NCBI GenBank assembly: GCA_964596775.1
Contig: CAZQVN010000005.1
Location: 101,634 to 165,633, forward strand
DNA: 64,000 bases
DNA from: CAZQVN01 sp964596775
GTDB taxonomy: Bacteria; Eisenbacteria; RBG-16-71-46; JABDJR01; JAWXBZ01
Direction: 5' to 3'
The translations under genes and the position numbers were made by a program. The notes under the pieces are model-generated. The model worked only from the letters and a program-made list of their open reading frames with translations. It was not told the origin of the DNA and searched no databases. Below are positions 53,101-61,882 of the stretch, one piece after another (within the stretch, counting starts at the first letter, position 1; every line of letters begins with the position of its first letter).

Positions 53101-53486
53101 GGGCCGGCAAGTTCGGGATGAATCAGCTTCAGGGCCGCCGACTGGCGGAAGGAACCATCGGTTCGCTCCGCCTCGTACACGGTGCCCATGCCGCCGGCGG
53201 CGATCTCGCGCGTGATCCGCCATGGGCCGATCGTGCCGCCCACCGGCGCCGGGTCGCCGGCGCCGGAACCCGATCGGCCGTCGTCGTCCATGAACCCGGG
53301 CCCCACGTCGAGGTCGCCGAAGAAGCGCCCCGCCTCGTCCTGGACGGACAGGAGCCGATCGACCATCGCGCGGATCTCGGGACGCCCCGCGGTGACGGCG
53401 TCGAGCCAGTCCTTGCGTTCCGCGGGCTCCCGATCGAGCGCCCCGGCAAAGACTTCCTCGACGGACGGCGGGTCGGGCTCCGTCAC
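50160..53486 (-). CDS. Membrane Ser/Thr kinase with WD40 propeller, sigma-factor partner
   Basis: 1108 residues from GTG 53486, which overlaps the stop of the sigma-factor gene (GTGA). An N-terminal region of about 85 residues is followed by the kinase (89-370) with AAGGMGTVYEAE, Lys120, HRDLKPGNIL, DFGIAK and ASPEQVRG. A transmembrane segment (AAVLGAVSILAVALAITSLAL) separates it from a long run of WD40 repeats (for example VVSASIDSTVALWNPD, LVSCGADSTIRVWD, LASGSWDGTVRLWDGG at the very end). Coupling to an ECF-type sigma gene is a known arrangement in bacteria with many kinases and suggests that kinase activity controls the sigma factor. Confidence 0.93.
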   Translation of the reverse strand: MTEPDPPSVEEVFAGALDREPAERKDWLDAVTAGRPEIRAMVDRLLSVQDEAGRFFGDLDVGPGFMDDDGRSGSGAGDPAPVGGTIGPWRITREIAAGGMGTVYEAERTDGSFRQSAALKLIHPELAGPGLLARFRRERQLLADLEHPAIARLIDGGSTEAGQPWLAMEFVKGRPIDVWCREEKPSVDTVLHVFLEVIDAVRYAHRNLVIHRDLKPGNILVTDEGRVKLLDFGIAKVIAAEGPGAGAGATLTRFQAYTPRYASPEQVRGARITTATDVYSLGVVLHELLTGRPPFPLEGLSPLEIERAMTRREPTRPSRAVLDRDASSTLDDRAARKLSRRLSGDLDTILLKALQVDPERRYAGAEDLAADLRRHLAGETVNARPDTFGYRVSRFIRRNPALSAAVLGAVSILAVALAITSLALRETARQREEARHQAYIGSLAAAEAAIVQNNIGEARRHLDRAPEDLRGWEWSHLVNRTDRSIDRWTAHAKGITGLAPAADGSTVVSASIDSTVALWNPDSREMIRRWGPFASEVESAVPVPGRPFVVAGLNDGSVVLLPIDPALPPSPFFRGNGWARIAVSPDGSRFAAGFLDGTVRVWRTDGGDSLAVWKAHENFALPAWSKTGDRIVTGGGEGALRSWDAGDYSLRWETRAHEKRVYAIDTSADGAGIATGSMDRTAAVWDAVTGRELHRFREHTATVGPVLFLGIAGEMLTAGAEGRLLRWKIGEPGILAEFRGHSADVVGGTVIRGGSRILTGDWGGVIRAWSPATEDVKVRSVPGIGTIIPRARALAFRPGTGAAGRLDNGLDAHVDDDPDVPWLACASNVDEFGAWGGRALRTVRGFQANSARRLAWTPDGRHILSAYFRSGVEIFDAATRVRVGRQVTGSDPEFALAVDPAGRWFVTAGADSVIRVWKLPAVFPADVPFDRADSLFSDTLAVAVARLEGHRGPVLDLDVSPAGDRLVSCGADSTIRVWDTGTWNLLGEMPRGKGPVTNGSFSPDGRLFVSVDAAGGFKVDDIATGRSRWTQHREGHPMADALFTRDGRRVVAGGADQVVSFFDAVTGMAIVDLHGHSTRVSVLALSEDGKTLASGSWDGTVRLWDGGP

Positions 53487-54109
53487 GGTCCCGGCTTCAT
53501 CTGGAGATACAGCCACGATTGCGCGAACAGCCAGTGGCGGCTGACCGTACGGCGCGTCACGCCGAGGAGGCGGGCGCATTCGTCCTGGGTGAGGCCGGCG
53601 AAGACATGCAGTTCAACGAGCCGCGCCTTCTCCGGGTGCTCGCATTCCAGCTGCTCCAGCGCGCGGTCGAGTTCCAGGACCGCGTCCGCCTGGTCCGGGG
53701 CTCCGATCGTCAGCGCTTCGTCGAACGGCACCCGCTCCCAGCCGCCCCCCCGCTTCCTCCGGTTTCGCCGGCGGGCGTGATCGACGAGGATCCGGCGCAT
53801 GGCCTGGCCGGCCGCGGCCAGGAAGTGGTTTCGGTCCGTCCAACCGCCTTCGGACTGGTCCACGAGCCGGAGATAGGCCTCGTGCACGAGGTCCGTGGCC
53901 CGCAGCGTGTGCCCGGCCCGCTCCCGGCCCAGGCGTTCGCGGGCCATCCCCTTCAGGTGGGCGTAAACGAGCTCGAACAGCTCGTCCCGGGCGGGATCAT
54001 CGCCTTCGTTCAAACGCTTGAGGGCCATGGTGATCCGCCCCTGGTCGGGAGAGTCCGGTCGCATCGGCCACAATGATATCACGACCCCTGTCTCACTCTC
54101 GCGTTCCAT
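53483..54109 (-). CDS. ECF-type RNA polymerase sigma factor (Ser/Thr-kinase-linked group)
   Basis: 208 residues from ATG 54109, with AAGGGG eight bases upstream; other in-frame starts at MRPDS or MALKR are possible. Region 2 shows TDLVHEAYLRL and AAAGQAMRRILVDHARRRN; region 4 has the HTH GLTQDECARLLGVTRRTVSRHW. This resembles the sigma family TIGR02999, which occurs next to Ser/Thr kinases in Planctomycetes, Acidobacteria and related phyla. No zinc anti-sigma factor is present; the coupled WD40 kinase probably plays that controlling role. The giant secreted protein gene is divergent, and its promoter may be a target. Confidence 0.92.
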   Translation of the reverse strand: MERESETGVVISLWPMRPDSPDQGRITMALKRLNEGDDPARDELFELVYAHLKGMARERLGRERAGHTLRATDLVHEAYLRLVDQSEGGWTDRNHFLAAAGQAMRRILVDHARRRNRRKRGGGWERVPFDEALTIGAPDQADAVLELDRALEQLECEHPEKARLVELHVFAGLTQDECARLLGVTRRTVSRHWLFAQSWLYLQMKPGP

Positions 54110-54247
54110 GACGCTTACCCCTTCAGGAAGAACCCTCGGGAGGGGCGGAGACGCGAGAACTCCGACGCCAGTCCCGACAATGCCCAGAACCGGACCCGCC
54201 GCAGGAGATCCGGCCGGCGTTCGTGCGCCCGGCCGGTGGAGGAAAAC

Positions 54248-57200
54248 ATGACCGTCCGCACCCTGTTCCGACTGCTCATCATCACCGTCCTGTTCCCGCT
54301 GGCATCCGAGACTTCGGCGGCCACGATCACCTGGGTCGGGGGCGTCAACGGCTCGTGGCACACGGCCGGCAACTGGGACCTGGCCCGGGTGCCGGGCGCC
54401 GGCGACGACGTGGTGATCCCCGACCTCGGGAACACCGCCTCGGTGACCTACAACTCCGGCTCCACCGCGATCCAGAGCCTGACGTGCGCCGAGGTTTTTC
54501 TTCTCTCGGCCGGGACCCTGGACATCGCCGGGGCCTCGACGATCAGCAACGCGTTCACGTTCTCCGGAAGCACGATCCTGACCGGGACGGGCGACATCAC
54601 GATCAGCAACGCGTTCAACTGGTCCACGGCGGACATCACCGGGACGGGAACGATCACCATCGCGGCCGGTTCCACCTGGTCGGTCTCCGGTGTCACGCCC
54701 ATTCTCGCGCGCCCGCTGAACAACGACGGGCAGGGCACGCAGTCGAGCTCGACGTTCGCCGTCAACGCCCCGGGCGTCTTCCGCAACCGCTCCGGCGGCA
54801 CGTTCGAGCTCCTGGCGTCGAGTTCCGGCATCGCCGGCACCGGCGCGTTCGAGAACCAGGCCGGCGCGCTGCTGCGGCGGACCACCGCCACGAACACGGC
54901 GGTTATCGCCGGGGCGGTCACGAACGCCGGCACGATCCGCGGCGAGAGCGGCACGCTCCAGTTCTCGGGGGGATTGACGAACACCGGGACGCTCGAGGCG
55001 CTCTCCGGCGGCATCGTCCAGATGTCCTCCGCGCTGACATCGCCCGCGGCGTCCACGATCACGGTCCAGGGGGAGCTGATTTTGTTCAGCGGAAGCTCCG
55101 TCGTCGACGACTCGGCGAACGTGAGCGTGCCCGGCACGCTGACGGTCACGTCGAGCGGAGTTCTCGACATGGCCCGTACCCTTTCAGTCGGAACGCTGAA
55201 TGTAACGGGCGGCACGCTGACCGGCGCCGGCAACATCACCGTGACGACCGGCGGCTCCTTTCTCCGCGGCGCGATCTCCGGGACGGGGCTGCTGACGTTC
55301 AACGCGGGATCGAACTGGACGCTCGGGTCGCTCAACCCGGCCACGCTCACGCGCACGATCGAGAACTCCGGCACGTGCACGACGGTCGGGACGACCTCGC
55401 TCACCGTCACCAGCCCGGGCCTGTTCCGCAATCGGACCGGCGGGATCGTGGACCTCCAGTCGACGACGACGGCGTTCGCCGGGACCGGAACGGTGCAGAA
55501 CGACGCCGGCGCCACGATCCGCAAGACGGTCGGGGCCGGTACGGTCCGGCTCGACGGGCCGGTCGTGAACAACGGGCTCGTGCGCCTGGAGACCGGGACG
55601 CTGAACCTGAACACCGCCCTGACGAACAATGCCGTGATCGAGACGCTGCCCGGCTCTACGCTGCTCGTTTCCGTCGGCCTCAACCTCGGCGCGGGCTCGA
55701 CGCTCGACGTCGACGGCAACCTGACCTACGGCGGAGGCACCTCCACCGTGGACCCGGCCGCCACGATGTCCGTGGACGGCACGATGACTCTGGCGGCCGC
55801 GCTGAACCTGAACCGGGACCTCACGGTGGGGAGCGTGGTCCTCAATGCGAACGGCCTGCTGCAGGGGTCCGGCAACGTGACGGTCACCTCGGCGTTCACC
55901 TGGAACGCCGGCTCGATGGGGGGCTCGGGCACGACGACGCTTCTGCCCGGGATCGCGGCCACGTTCAACCCCGGGCCGGGAACGCAGACGCTGTCGCGCC
56001 TCCTCCGGAACGAGGCGGCGGCCGTGCTGGGGGGCACCGGCTCCCTGACGATCGGCGCGGGCGGCACACTTCGGAACGCCTCCGGATCCTCGCTGACGCT
56101 CACCGGCAACAACGGCATCCTGGGGACGGGCACGATCGAGGTCGAGGCGGGCGCGCTCCTCGTCAAGTCGGGCGGGACCGGCTCGTCGGACTTCAGCGGA
56201 ACGCTCAACAACACGGGAACGGTTCGTGTGGCGACGGGAACGCTGCGGGTCACGGGGGGCATCACCGGCCTCGCCGGGACGACGCTCTCGCAGGGCACGT
56301 GGGATCTTTTCGGCACGCTCCGGGTCCCTGTGACCTCGATCACCGCCATCAACGCCGCGGTCATTCTCGACGGCGCGTCGGCGCAGATCCTGAACTCCGC
56401 GGGAGGCAATGCGATCCCCGCGCTGGCCTCTCTGGGCGGGCCGGGAAGCCTGACGCTCCGGAACGGGAAGACGCTCGCGACCACGGCGGCGTTCGCGAAC
56501 GCGGGTGCCGTGACGCTGGGGCCGGGCGGCGCCTCGTTCACGGCGGACACGGGCTACACGCAGACCGCCGGCTCCACGACGCTCGACGGCGGCACGCTGG
56601 CCTCGGCCCTCCTCGTCGACGTCCAGGGGGGCACGCTCGGCGGCAACGGGACCGTCCTCGGCAGCCTCGCGAACGGCGGTACGGTGGCGCCCGGAGCCTC
56701 GCCCGGCTCGATCGACGTGACCGGCAACTACACGCAGGCGCCGGGCGGAACGTTGAGCATGGAGATCGGCGGGCTCACCCCGGTGACGCAGCACGACCGG
56801 CTCAACGTGACCGGCACGGCCTCGCTCGACGGCAGTCTCACGGCCACGCTCATCAACGGCTTCACGCCGGCGGTGCCGGACAGCGTGACGATCCTCTCCG
56901 CGGCCGCGGTGAACGGTGGATTCAGCGGCGGCAACCTCCCGATCGCGCTCGGCAACGACTGTTTCGATGTCGTCCACCGCCCCGCGGCCGTCCGGGTCCG
57001 GATGCTCGAGGGAGTCGTGATCACGCAGCACCCGGCGAACGCAACGGTGTGCGAGGGGGAACCGGTGACGTTCCGGGTCGCCGTGACCGGGGAAGCGCCG
57101 GGGTTCCAGTGGCGGAAGGACGGCAACGTCCTTCCGGGCGCGGTCCTCGACAGCCTCGTGATCCCGGCGGTGACTGTGGCCGACGCGGGAAGTTACGACG

Positions 57201-60200
57201 TCCTCGTGACGAACAGCTGCGGCGGGGCGCCGTCCGGCGCGGCCGTCCTCACGGTGAACCGGAACGCGCTGACGCTTTCCACGACGCCGGTCGTGATCTG
57301 CGCCGGCTCGCCGCTCGTCCTGAGCCTGGGCGGCACGGCGTTGCCGGCGGCCGGCATCCAGTGGCGCCGGAACGGCGTCGACCTGCCTGGCGAGACGGGG
57401 CTCACGTTCACGATCCCCTTAGCCCTCGTGTCCGACTCCGGGTCGTACGACGCCGTCGTCACCCACGTGTGCGGTTCCGGCACGCTCGGCCCCGTGGCCG
57501 TGACCGTCGTCACGGCGCCGATCCTGGTCTCCGAGCCTGTGGACGAGGCCGTCTGCCTCGGGAGCCCGGTCACGCTCGCTGTCTCGGCGATCGGGCCCTC
57601 GCCGGCGTTCCAGTGGCGGAAGAACGGCGCGCCCCTGCCCGGCGAAACCGACAGCCTGCTCGTGCGGGCCGCGGCGCTCCCGGCCGACTCCGGCAGCTAC
57701 GATTGCATCGTCACGCTGGCCTGCGGCGCCGACACGACACGCCTCGTCTCGCTGGCCGTGATCTCCTGCGGCCCGAACACGATTCTCTGGACCGGCCGGT
57801 CGGGCGACGGCTCCTGGCACACGCCCGGCAACTGGAACCTGAACCGCGTCCCGGTCCCGGCGGACGACGCGGTCATCCCGGACCTTCTCGGGACGGCGTC
57901 CGTGACTCACTCCACGGGCACGACGTCCGTCAACACGCTCGACGTCTCGGAGCCTTTCGTGGTCGCCGGCAGCACGCTCGCCCTGGCCGCGGCCTCGTCG
58001 ATCCGGGGACCGTTCACGCTGAGCGGCACGTTGCAGCCGACCATGGCCACGGTGAGCGGCCCGTTCCAGCTGGCCGGAGGAACCATCGGCGGCTCCGGAT
58101 CGGGTGTGCTCACCGTCGCGCCGGGAACGGCGTGGACCGTGAGCGGCGGAGCCGCTCTCTTCTACACACTCGACAACTTCGGACAGTGCGCTCACCTGGA
58201 TGCGTCGGCCTTCGGCTTCGCGGGCCTCGCGCTCTTCCGCAACCGCGCCGGGGGTGTGTACGACTTCCAGGCGGACGGGACGTTCGCCGGAGAAGGCCAG
58301 TTCATGAACCTGGACGGCGGATTGATCCGGAAGACCGGCGGGGCGGGCCCCGTCGGTTCCTCGTTCCCTGACGGCATGCTCTCCAACGCGGGGACGCTCC
58401 GGGTGGAGTCGGGCCGCTTCCGCCTGAACAGCTTCACGAACGCCGACAGCATCATCACGCTGCCAGGCACGACTGTCGCGTGCGGGCCGCTCAGCACGTT
58501 CACGACAAGCAGCGGTTCCACGTTTCACATCGGTGGAACCGTGGTCTTCGACGGCAGCGCCACCCTGGCGGATGGTGCGAGCGTCGTCTTCTCCGACAGC
58601 GTGAACGTGATCGGCGGAACCGCCACGTTCCAGGCCGGCGTGTCGATTCCCCGACTCCGCCAGGCGGCCCATATCGGCGGCCTCGGAGTCATCACGGTCA
58701 CGGGCCGCTACGACTGGACGGGCGGGGACCTCCTGGCCGGCCCGACGCTGACCGTGGCGGCCGGAGCCACGGCCACCCTGACCCCCGGCGCCTCGCTTCT
58801 GAGCCGGTCGATCATGAACCGCGGCGACTGTACCTGGGGGGGTAACGGGCTTCTCCTGCTCGGCCCCGGAGTCACGTTCCAGAACGAGGGGAACCTTACC
58901 GTGACCTTTGGATTGATGACCAGCGGAACCCTCGAGAACGCGCCGTCCGGCTTCATGTTGGTCAACGGAAACGCGACCATCAACTCCCTTTTCAGCCAGC
59001 AGGGACAGGTCACGATCGCACCGGGGCGCCTGCTGAAACTGGGGTCTACCTACCTCCAGTCCGCCGGCACGACCACGTTGAACGGGGGCGCGATTCAGGC
59101 GGCCGTCACGCTCACGGGTGGCGTCCTGCGCGGCACCGGAACGATCACCGGTGACGTGTTCAATGCGGCCGAAGTCGCGCCGGGAACGTCGCCGGGATCG
59201 ATCCAGGTCAACGGCATCTACCGGCAGTCCGCCGCCGGGAAGCTCACGGTCGAGCTGAACGGAACGGCTCCCGGCACCGGCTTCGACGTTCTCACCGCCT
59301 CCTCGAGCATGGAGCTGAACGGGGAACTGGCCGTGATCGCCGGCTTCGCCCCCGCGCCGGGCGACTCGTTCACGGTCCTCGGCACGTTGTTGCGACTCGG
59401 CACGTTCGCAACAACGAACCTGCCCCTCGCCGCGGGAGCCGCCTGCATCGGCATCGAGTACACGCCGTCGGGCGTCCTGCTCAGGGCGAATCCAGGGGTC
59501 GCGATCACGCTGGATCCCGTGTCCCAACCCGTGTGCCTGGGCGCGCCGGTCACGCTCGTCACCGCCGGAGCCGGATCGGGCCTCTCGTTCCAGTGGCGGA
59601 AGAACAGCGTGCCGATCGGAGGCGCCACCGGGACGAGCCTCACGATCGCCGCGATGACCCCGGCCGCGGCCGGGAACTACGACGTCGTCCTCGCCGGAAA
59701 CTGCGGGAACGACACGAGCGCCGTGGCCGTGGTCACAGCCGTGAGCTGCCCGGACACGCTCTTCGTGGACGTGGATGCTCTCCCCGGCGGCAACGGGCAG
59801 ACGTGGGCCACCGCGTTCCAGGGAGTGCAGGCGGCCCTCGGTGCCGCGAAGGCGTCCGGCGACATCCGCGACATCTGGGTGGCGGAGGGGCGCTACACGC
59901 CCCACGCGTCCAACCCGGACACGTCGTTCGTGCTGCTCGGCAAGGTGGCCCTGTTCGGGGGATTTGCCGGCACGGAAACACTGCGTGAGCAGCGGAACCC
60001 GGCCGTTCACCGCACGATCCTGTCCGGCGACCTCCTCGGCAACGACACGGGCAACTTCGGGAACGCGGCCGACAACAGCAAGGCGGTGGTCCGCGGCACG
60101 GGCGTCGACTCCACGTCGGTCCTCGACGGGTTCATCGTGACGGCGGGGAACGCCCCGCTCGACGGCGGCGGCATCGTCCTCACCGCCGGGGCCCGGACGC

Positions 60201-61882
60201 TGTTCCGGGGCTGCGCCATCGACTCGAACCAGGCCCAGAAGACCGGCGGCGGGGTGCTGGTCCAGAATAGCCGTCCCGTCTTCACCGACTGCACGTGGAC
60301 GGGGAACCTGGGGTTGACCGGCGGGGGCGGGCTGGCCGCCACCGGCATCGATCCGATAGTCATCAGCGGGGGACGGTTCACGGGCAACCGGTCGGTCGGC
60401 GGGCTCGGCGGAGCCCTGAACCTGGCCGCGCCCGCGATCCTTGCCGGAACCCGGTTCGAGGGAAACCTGGCCAAGGAGGGGGGGGCCCTGCTCACCAGTT
60501 CGCCGGTTGCGGTGACCCTCACCGACTGCCCGTTCGCGAACAACACCGCAACGGACAACACCGGGGGGCGCGGCGGCGCCGTGTCGCTCTCCACGGGCGC
60601 CACGCTCACCGCCCTGCGCTGCGACTTCACGGGGAACCTGTGCACGCAGGGCGGCTCGCCCACAGCACCGACGACGCGGGGCGGAGCGATCGACAACAAT
60701 GGTGCGCCTCTGATTCTCACCCACTGCAACTTCATCGGGAACGCCGTCCTCTTCTCGGTGAACCCGGCCGGCGCGGGCGGAGGCGGAGCGATCTTCGGCC
60801 CGGCGGTCATCCGCGGAGGGCGGTTCGAGTCGAACGGGGTCACCGGCCCCGGGACGAACAACGGGACGCGGGGCGGGGCCGTGTACGCCCGGACGGGCCT
60901 GCTCGACATCCGCGACACGAGGTTCCTCGGGAACTTCGTTGGAACGTCGACGCAGTTCCCGGGCGGCGCCGTGGCGGTAGCCCAGGCCACGCCCATGACG
61001 ATCGTCGACTGCGAGTTCAGCGGGAACGTGTCGCGGAGCGGCGGCGGGGCCATCAACATCGACTCCACGCGCCGGTGCGTCGTGTCGGGCTGCACGATCT
61101 CCAGGAACCGGTCGCTCAATTCGGCCGGCGCCATACGTCTGGAGAGCCCGGTTCCCCGGGACTCGGTCTTCATCGAGAACTGCATCGTCTACAACAACAC
61201 CGACCAGGTGGGAGGCACCGGCCAGGCCTCCCAGATCAGCCTGGCCCCGCCGTCGCCGCAGATCAACTTCTGCGACATCCAGGGGCTGACCGGCAGCTTC
61301 GGGGGTGTCGGCAACATCGATGCGAACCCGCTGTTTGGAGACGACGACGGCGCGGACAATGTCGTCGGCACCCTGGACGACGACCTGACGCTCGGCCAGA
61401 ACTCCCCTTGCGTCGACGCCGGCGACAACGCTCGTGTTCCCGCCGGCGTCACCACGGACCTCGCGGGCGCGCCCCGTTTCGTGGACGACACCTGCGTGAC
61501 CGATACCGGCGCGGGATCGCCGCCCATCGTGGATCTCGGGGCGCTCGAGCGGCAGCAGAACTCGTGTGTGTCCGGCGTCGGCGACCCGGTGGCGGCGGTG
61601 CCCGTGCGCTTCTCGGTGGGACATCCGGTCCCGAACCCGGCGCGCGGCCCGGTGGTCCTGGCGGTGAGCCTGGACGCGGAGCGCCGCCTGACGGCCCGGG
61701 TCTTCGACGTCTCCGGTCGCCGGGTGGCCCTGATCTCCGATGACCTGCGCGCGCCGGGACGCTACGAGATCACCTGGGACGGCACGGAGGACAGCGGCGC
61801 TCCGGTTGCCGCCGGCCTGTATTTTCTCCGGGTGGACTCGGGAACGGAAAGCGTCACGCGGAGGGTTGTGCTGGCCCGGTAA
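54248..61882 (+). CDS. Giant secreted protein: beta-solenoid, Ig-like, beta-helix and FlgD-like domains
   Basis: 2544 residues from ATG 54248, with GGAGG five bases upstream. A signal peptide (LLIITVLFPLASETSAA) is followed by an NW motif (SWHTAGNWDLARVPGAGDD) and about 860 residues of Gly/Thr/Asn-rich short repeats like autotransporter passenger solenoids. Next are three Ig-like domains (about 925-1175, each with FQWRKDG or IQWRRNG and SGSYD or AGSYD), a second NW motif region and solenoid (1178-1740), a fourth Ig-like domain (1751-1830), a right-handed beta-helix (1840-2450, VDVDALPGGNGQTWATAF onward), and a FlgD-like Ig end (VFDVSGRRVAL, WDGTEDSG, AGLYFLRVDSG) as in type IX-like export. 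Probably an adhesin or surface-matrix protein. Confidence 0.9.
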   Translation: MTVRTLFRLLIITVLFPLASETSAATITWVGGVNGSWHTAGNWDLARVPGAGDDVVIPDLGNTASVTYNSGSTAIQSLTCAEVFLLSAGTLDIAGASTISNAFTFSGSTILTGTGDITISNAFNWSTADITGTGTITIAAGSTWSVSGVTPILARPLNNDGQGTQSSSTFAVNAPGVFRNRSGGTFELLASSSGIAGTGAFENQAGALLRRTTATNTAVIAGAVTNAGTIRGESGTLQFSGGLTNTGTLEALSGGIVQMSSALTSPAASTITVQGELILFSGSSVVDDSANVSVPGTLTVTSSGVLDMARTLSVGTLNVTGGTLTGAGNITVTTGGSFLRGAISGTGLLTFNAGSNWTLGSLNPATLTRTIENSGTCTTVGTTSLTVTSPGLFRNRTGGIVDLQSTTTAFAGTGTVQNDAGATIRKTVGAGTVRLDGPVVNNGLVRLETGTLNLNTALTNNAVIETLPGSTLLVSVGLNLGAGSTLDVDGNLTYGGGTSTVDPAATMSVDGTMTLAAALNLNRDLTVGSVVLNANGLLQGSGNVTVTSAFTWNAGSMGGSGTTTLLPGIAATFNPGPGTQTLSRLLRNEAAAVLGGTGSLTIGAGGTLRNASGSSLTLTGNNGILGTGTIEVEAGALLVKSGGTGSSDFSGTLNNTGTVRVATGTLRVTGGITGLAGTTLSQGTWDLFGTLRVPVTSITAINAAVILDGASAQILNSAGGNAIPALASLGGPGSLTLRNGKTLATTAAFANAGAVTLGPGGASFTADTGYTQTAGSTTLDGGTLASALLVDVQGGTLGGNGTVLGSLANGGTVAPGASPGSIDVTGNYTQAPGGTLSMEIGGLTPVTQHDRLNVTGTASLDGSLTATLINGFTPAVPDSVTILSAAAVNGGFSGGNLPIALGNDCFDVVHRPAAVRVRMLEGVVITQHPANATVCEGEPVTFRVAVTGEAPGFQWRKDGNVLPGAVLDSLVIPAVTVADAGSYDVLVTNSCGGAPSGAAVLTVNRNALTLSTTPVVICAGSPLVLSLGGTALPAAGIQWRRNGVDLPGETGLTFTIPLALVSDSGSYDAVVTHVCGSGTLGPVAVTVVTAPILVSEPVDEAVCLGSPVTLAVSAIGPSPAFQWRKNGAPLPGETDSLLVRAAALPADSGSYDCIVTLACGADTTRLVSLAVISCGPNTILWTGRSGDGSWHTPGNWNLNRVPVPADDAVIPDLLGTASVTHSTGTTSVNTLDVSEPFVVAGSTLALAAASSIRGPFTLSGTLQPTMATVSGPFQLAGGTIGGSGSGVLTVAPGTAWTVSGGAALFYTLDNFGQCAHLDASAFGFAGLALFRNRAGGVYDFQADGTFAGEGQFMNLDGGLIRKTGGAGPVGSSFPDGMLSNAGTLRVESGRFRLNSFTNADSIITLPGTTVACGPLSTFTTSSGSTFHIGGTVVFDGSATLADGASVVFSDSVNVIGGTATFQAGVSIPRLRQAAHIGGLGVITVTGRYDWTGGDLLAGPTLTVAAGATATLTPGASLLSRSIMNRGDCTWGGNGLLLLGPGVTFQNEGNLTVTFGLMTSGTLENAPSGFMLVNGNATINSLFSQQGQVTIAPGRLLKLGSTYLQSAGTTTLNGGAIQAAVTLTGGVLRGTGTITGDVFNAAEVAPGTSPGSIQVNGIYRQSAAGKLTVELNGTAPGTGFDVLTASSSMELNGELAVIAGFAPAPGDSFTVLGTLLRLGTFATTNLPLAAGAACIGIEYTPSGVLLRANPGVAITLDPVSQPVCLGAPVTLVTAGAGSGLSFQWRKNSVPIGGATGTSLTIAAMTPAAAGNYDVVLAGNCGNDTSAVAVVTAVSCPDTLFVDVDALPGGNGQTWATAFQGVQAALGAAKASGDIRDIWVAEGRYTPHASNPDTSFVLLGKVALFGGFAGTETLREQRNPAVHRTILSGDLLGNDTGNFGNAADNSKAVVRGTGVDSTSVLDGFIVTAGNAPLDGGGIVLTAGARTLFRGCAIDSNQAQKTGGGVLVQNSRPVFTDCTWTGNLGLTGGGGLAATGIDPIVISGGRFTGNRSVGGLGGALNLAAPAILAGTRFEGNLAKEGGALLTSSPVAVTLTDCPFANNTATDNTGGRGGAVSLSTGATLTALRCDFTGNLCTQGGSPTAPTTRGGAIDNNGAPLILTHCNFIGNAVLFSVNPAGAGGGGAIFGPAVIRGGRFESNGVTGPGTNNGTRGGAVYARTGLLDIRDTRFLGNFVGTSTQFPGGAVAVAQATPMTIVDCEFSGNVSRSGGGAINIDSTRRCVVSGCTISRNRSLNSAGAIRLESPVPRDSVFIENCIVYNNTDQVGGTGQASQISLAPPSPQINFCDIQGLTGSFGGVGNIDANPLFGDDDGADNVVGTLDDDLTLGQNSPCVDAGDNARVPAGVTTDLAGAPRFVDDTCVTDTGAGSPPIVDLGALERQQNSCVSGVGDPVAAVPVRFSVGHPVPNPARGPVVLAVSLDAERRLTARVFDVSGRRVALISDDLRAPGRYEITWDGTEDSGAPVAAGLYFLRVDSGTESVTRRVVLAR

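Noticed and set aside
54223..58371. 1382-codon plus-strand ORF overlapping the giant gene in another frame
   Set aside because: Composition dominated by Arg, Gly and His, typical of frame-shifted GC-rich coding DNA.
57419..61624. 1401-codon minus-strand ORF within the giant secreted-protein gene
   Set aside because: Arg/Gly/His-rich shadow of the plus-strand repeat gene, no SD or domain; the plus frame has Ig-like and beta-helix motifs.
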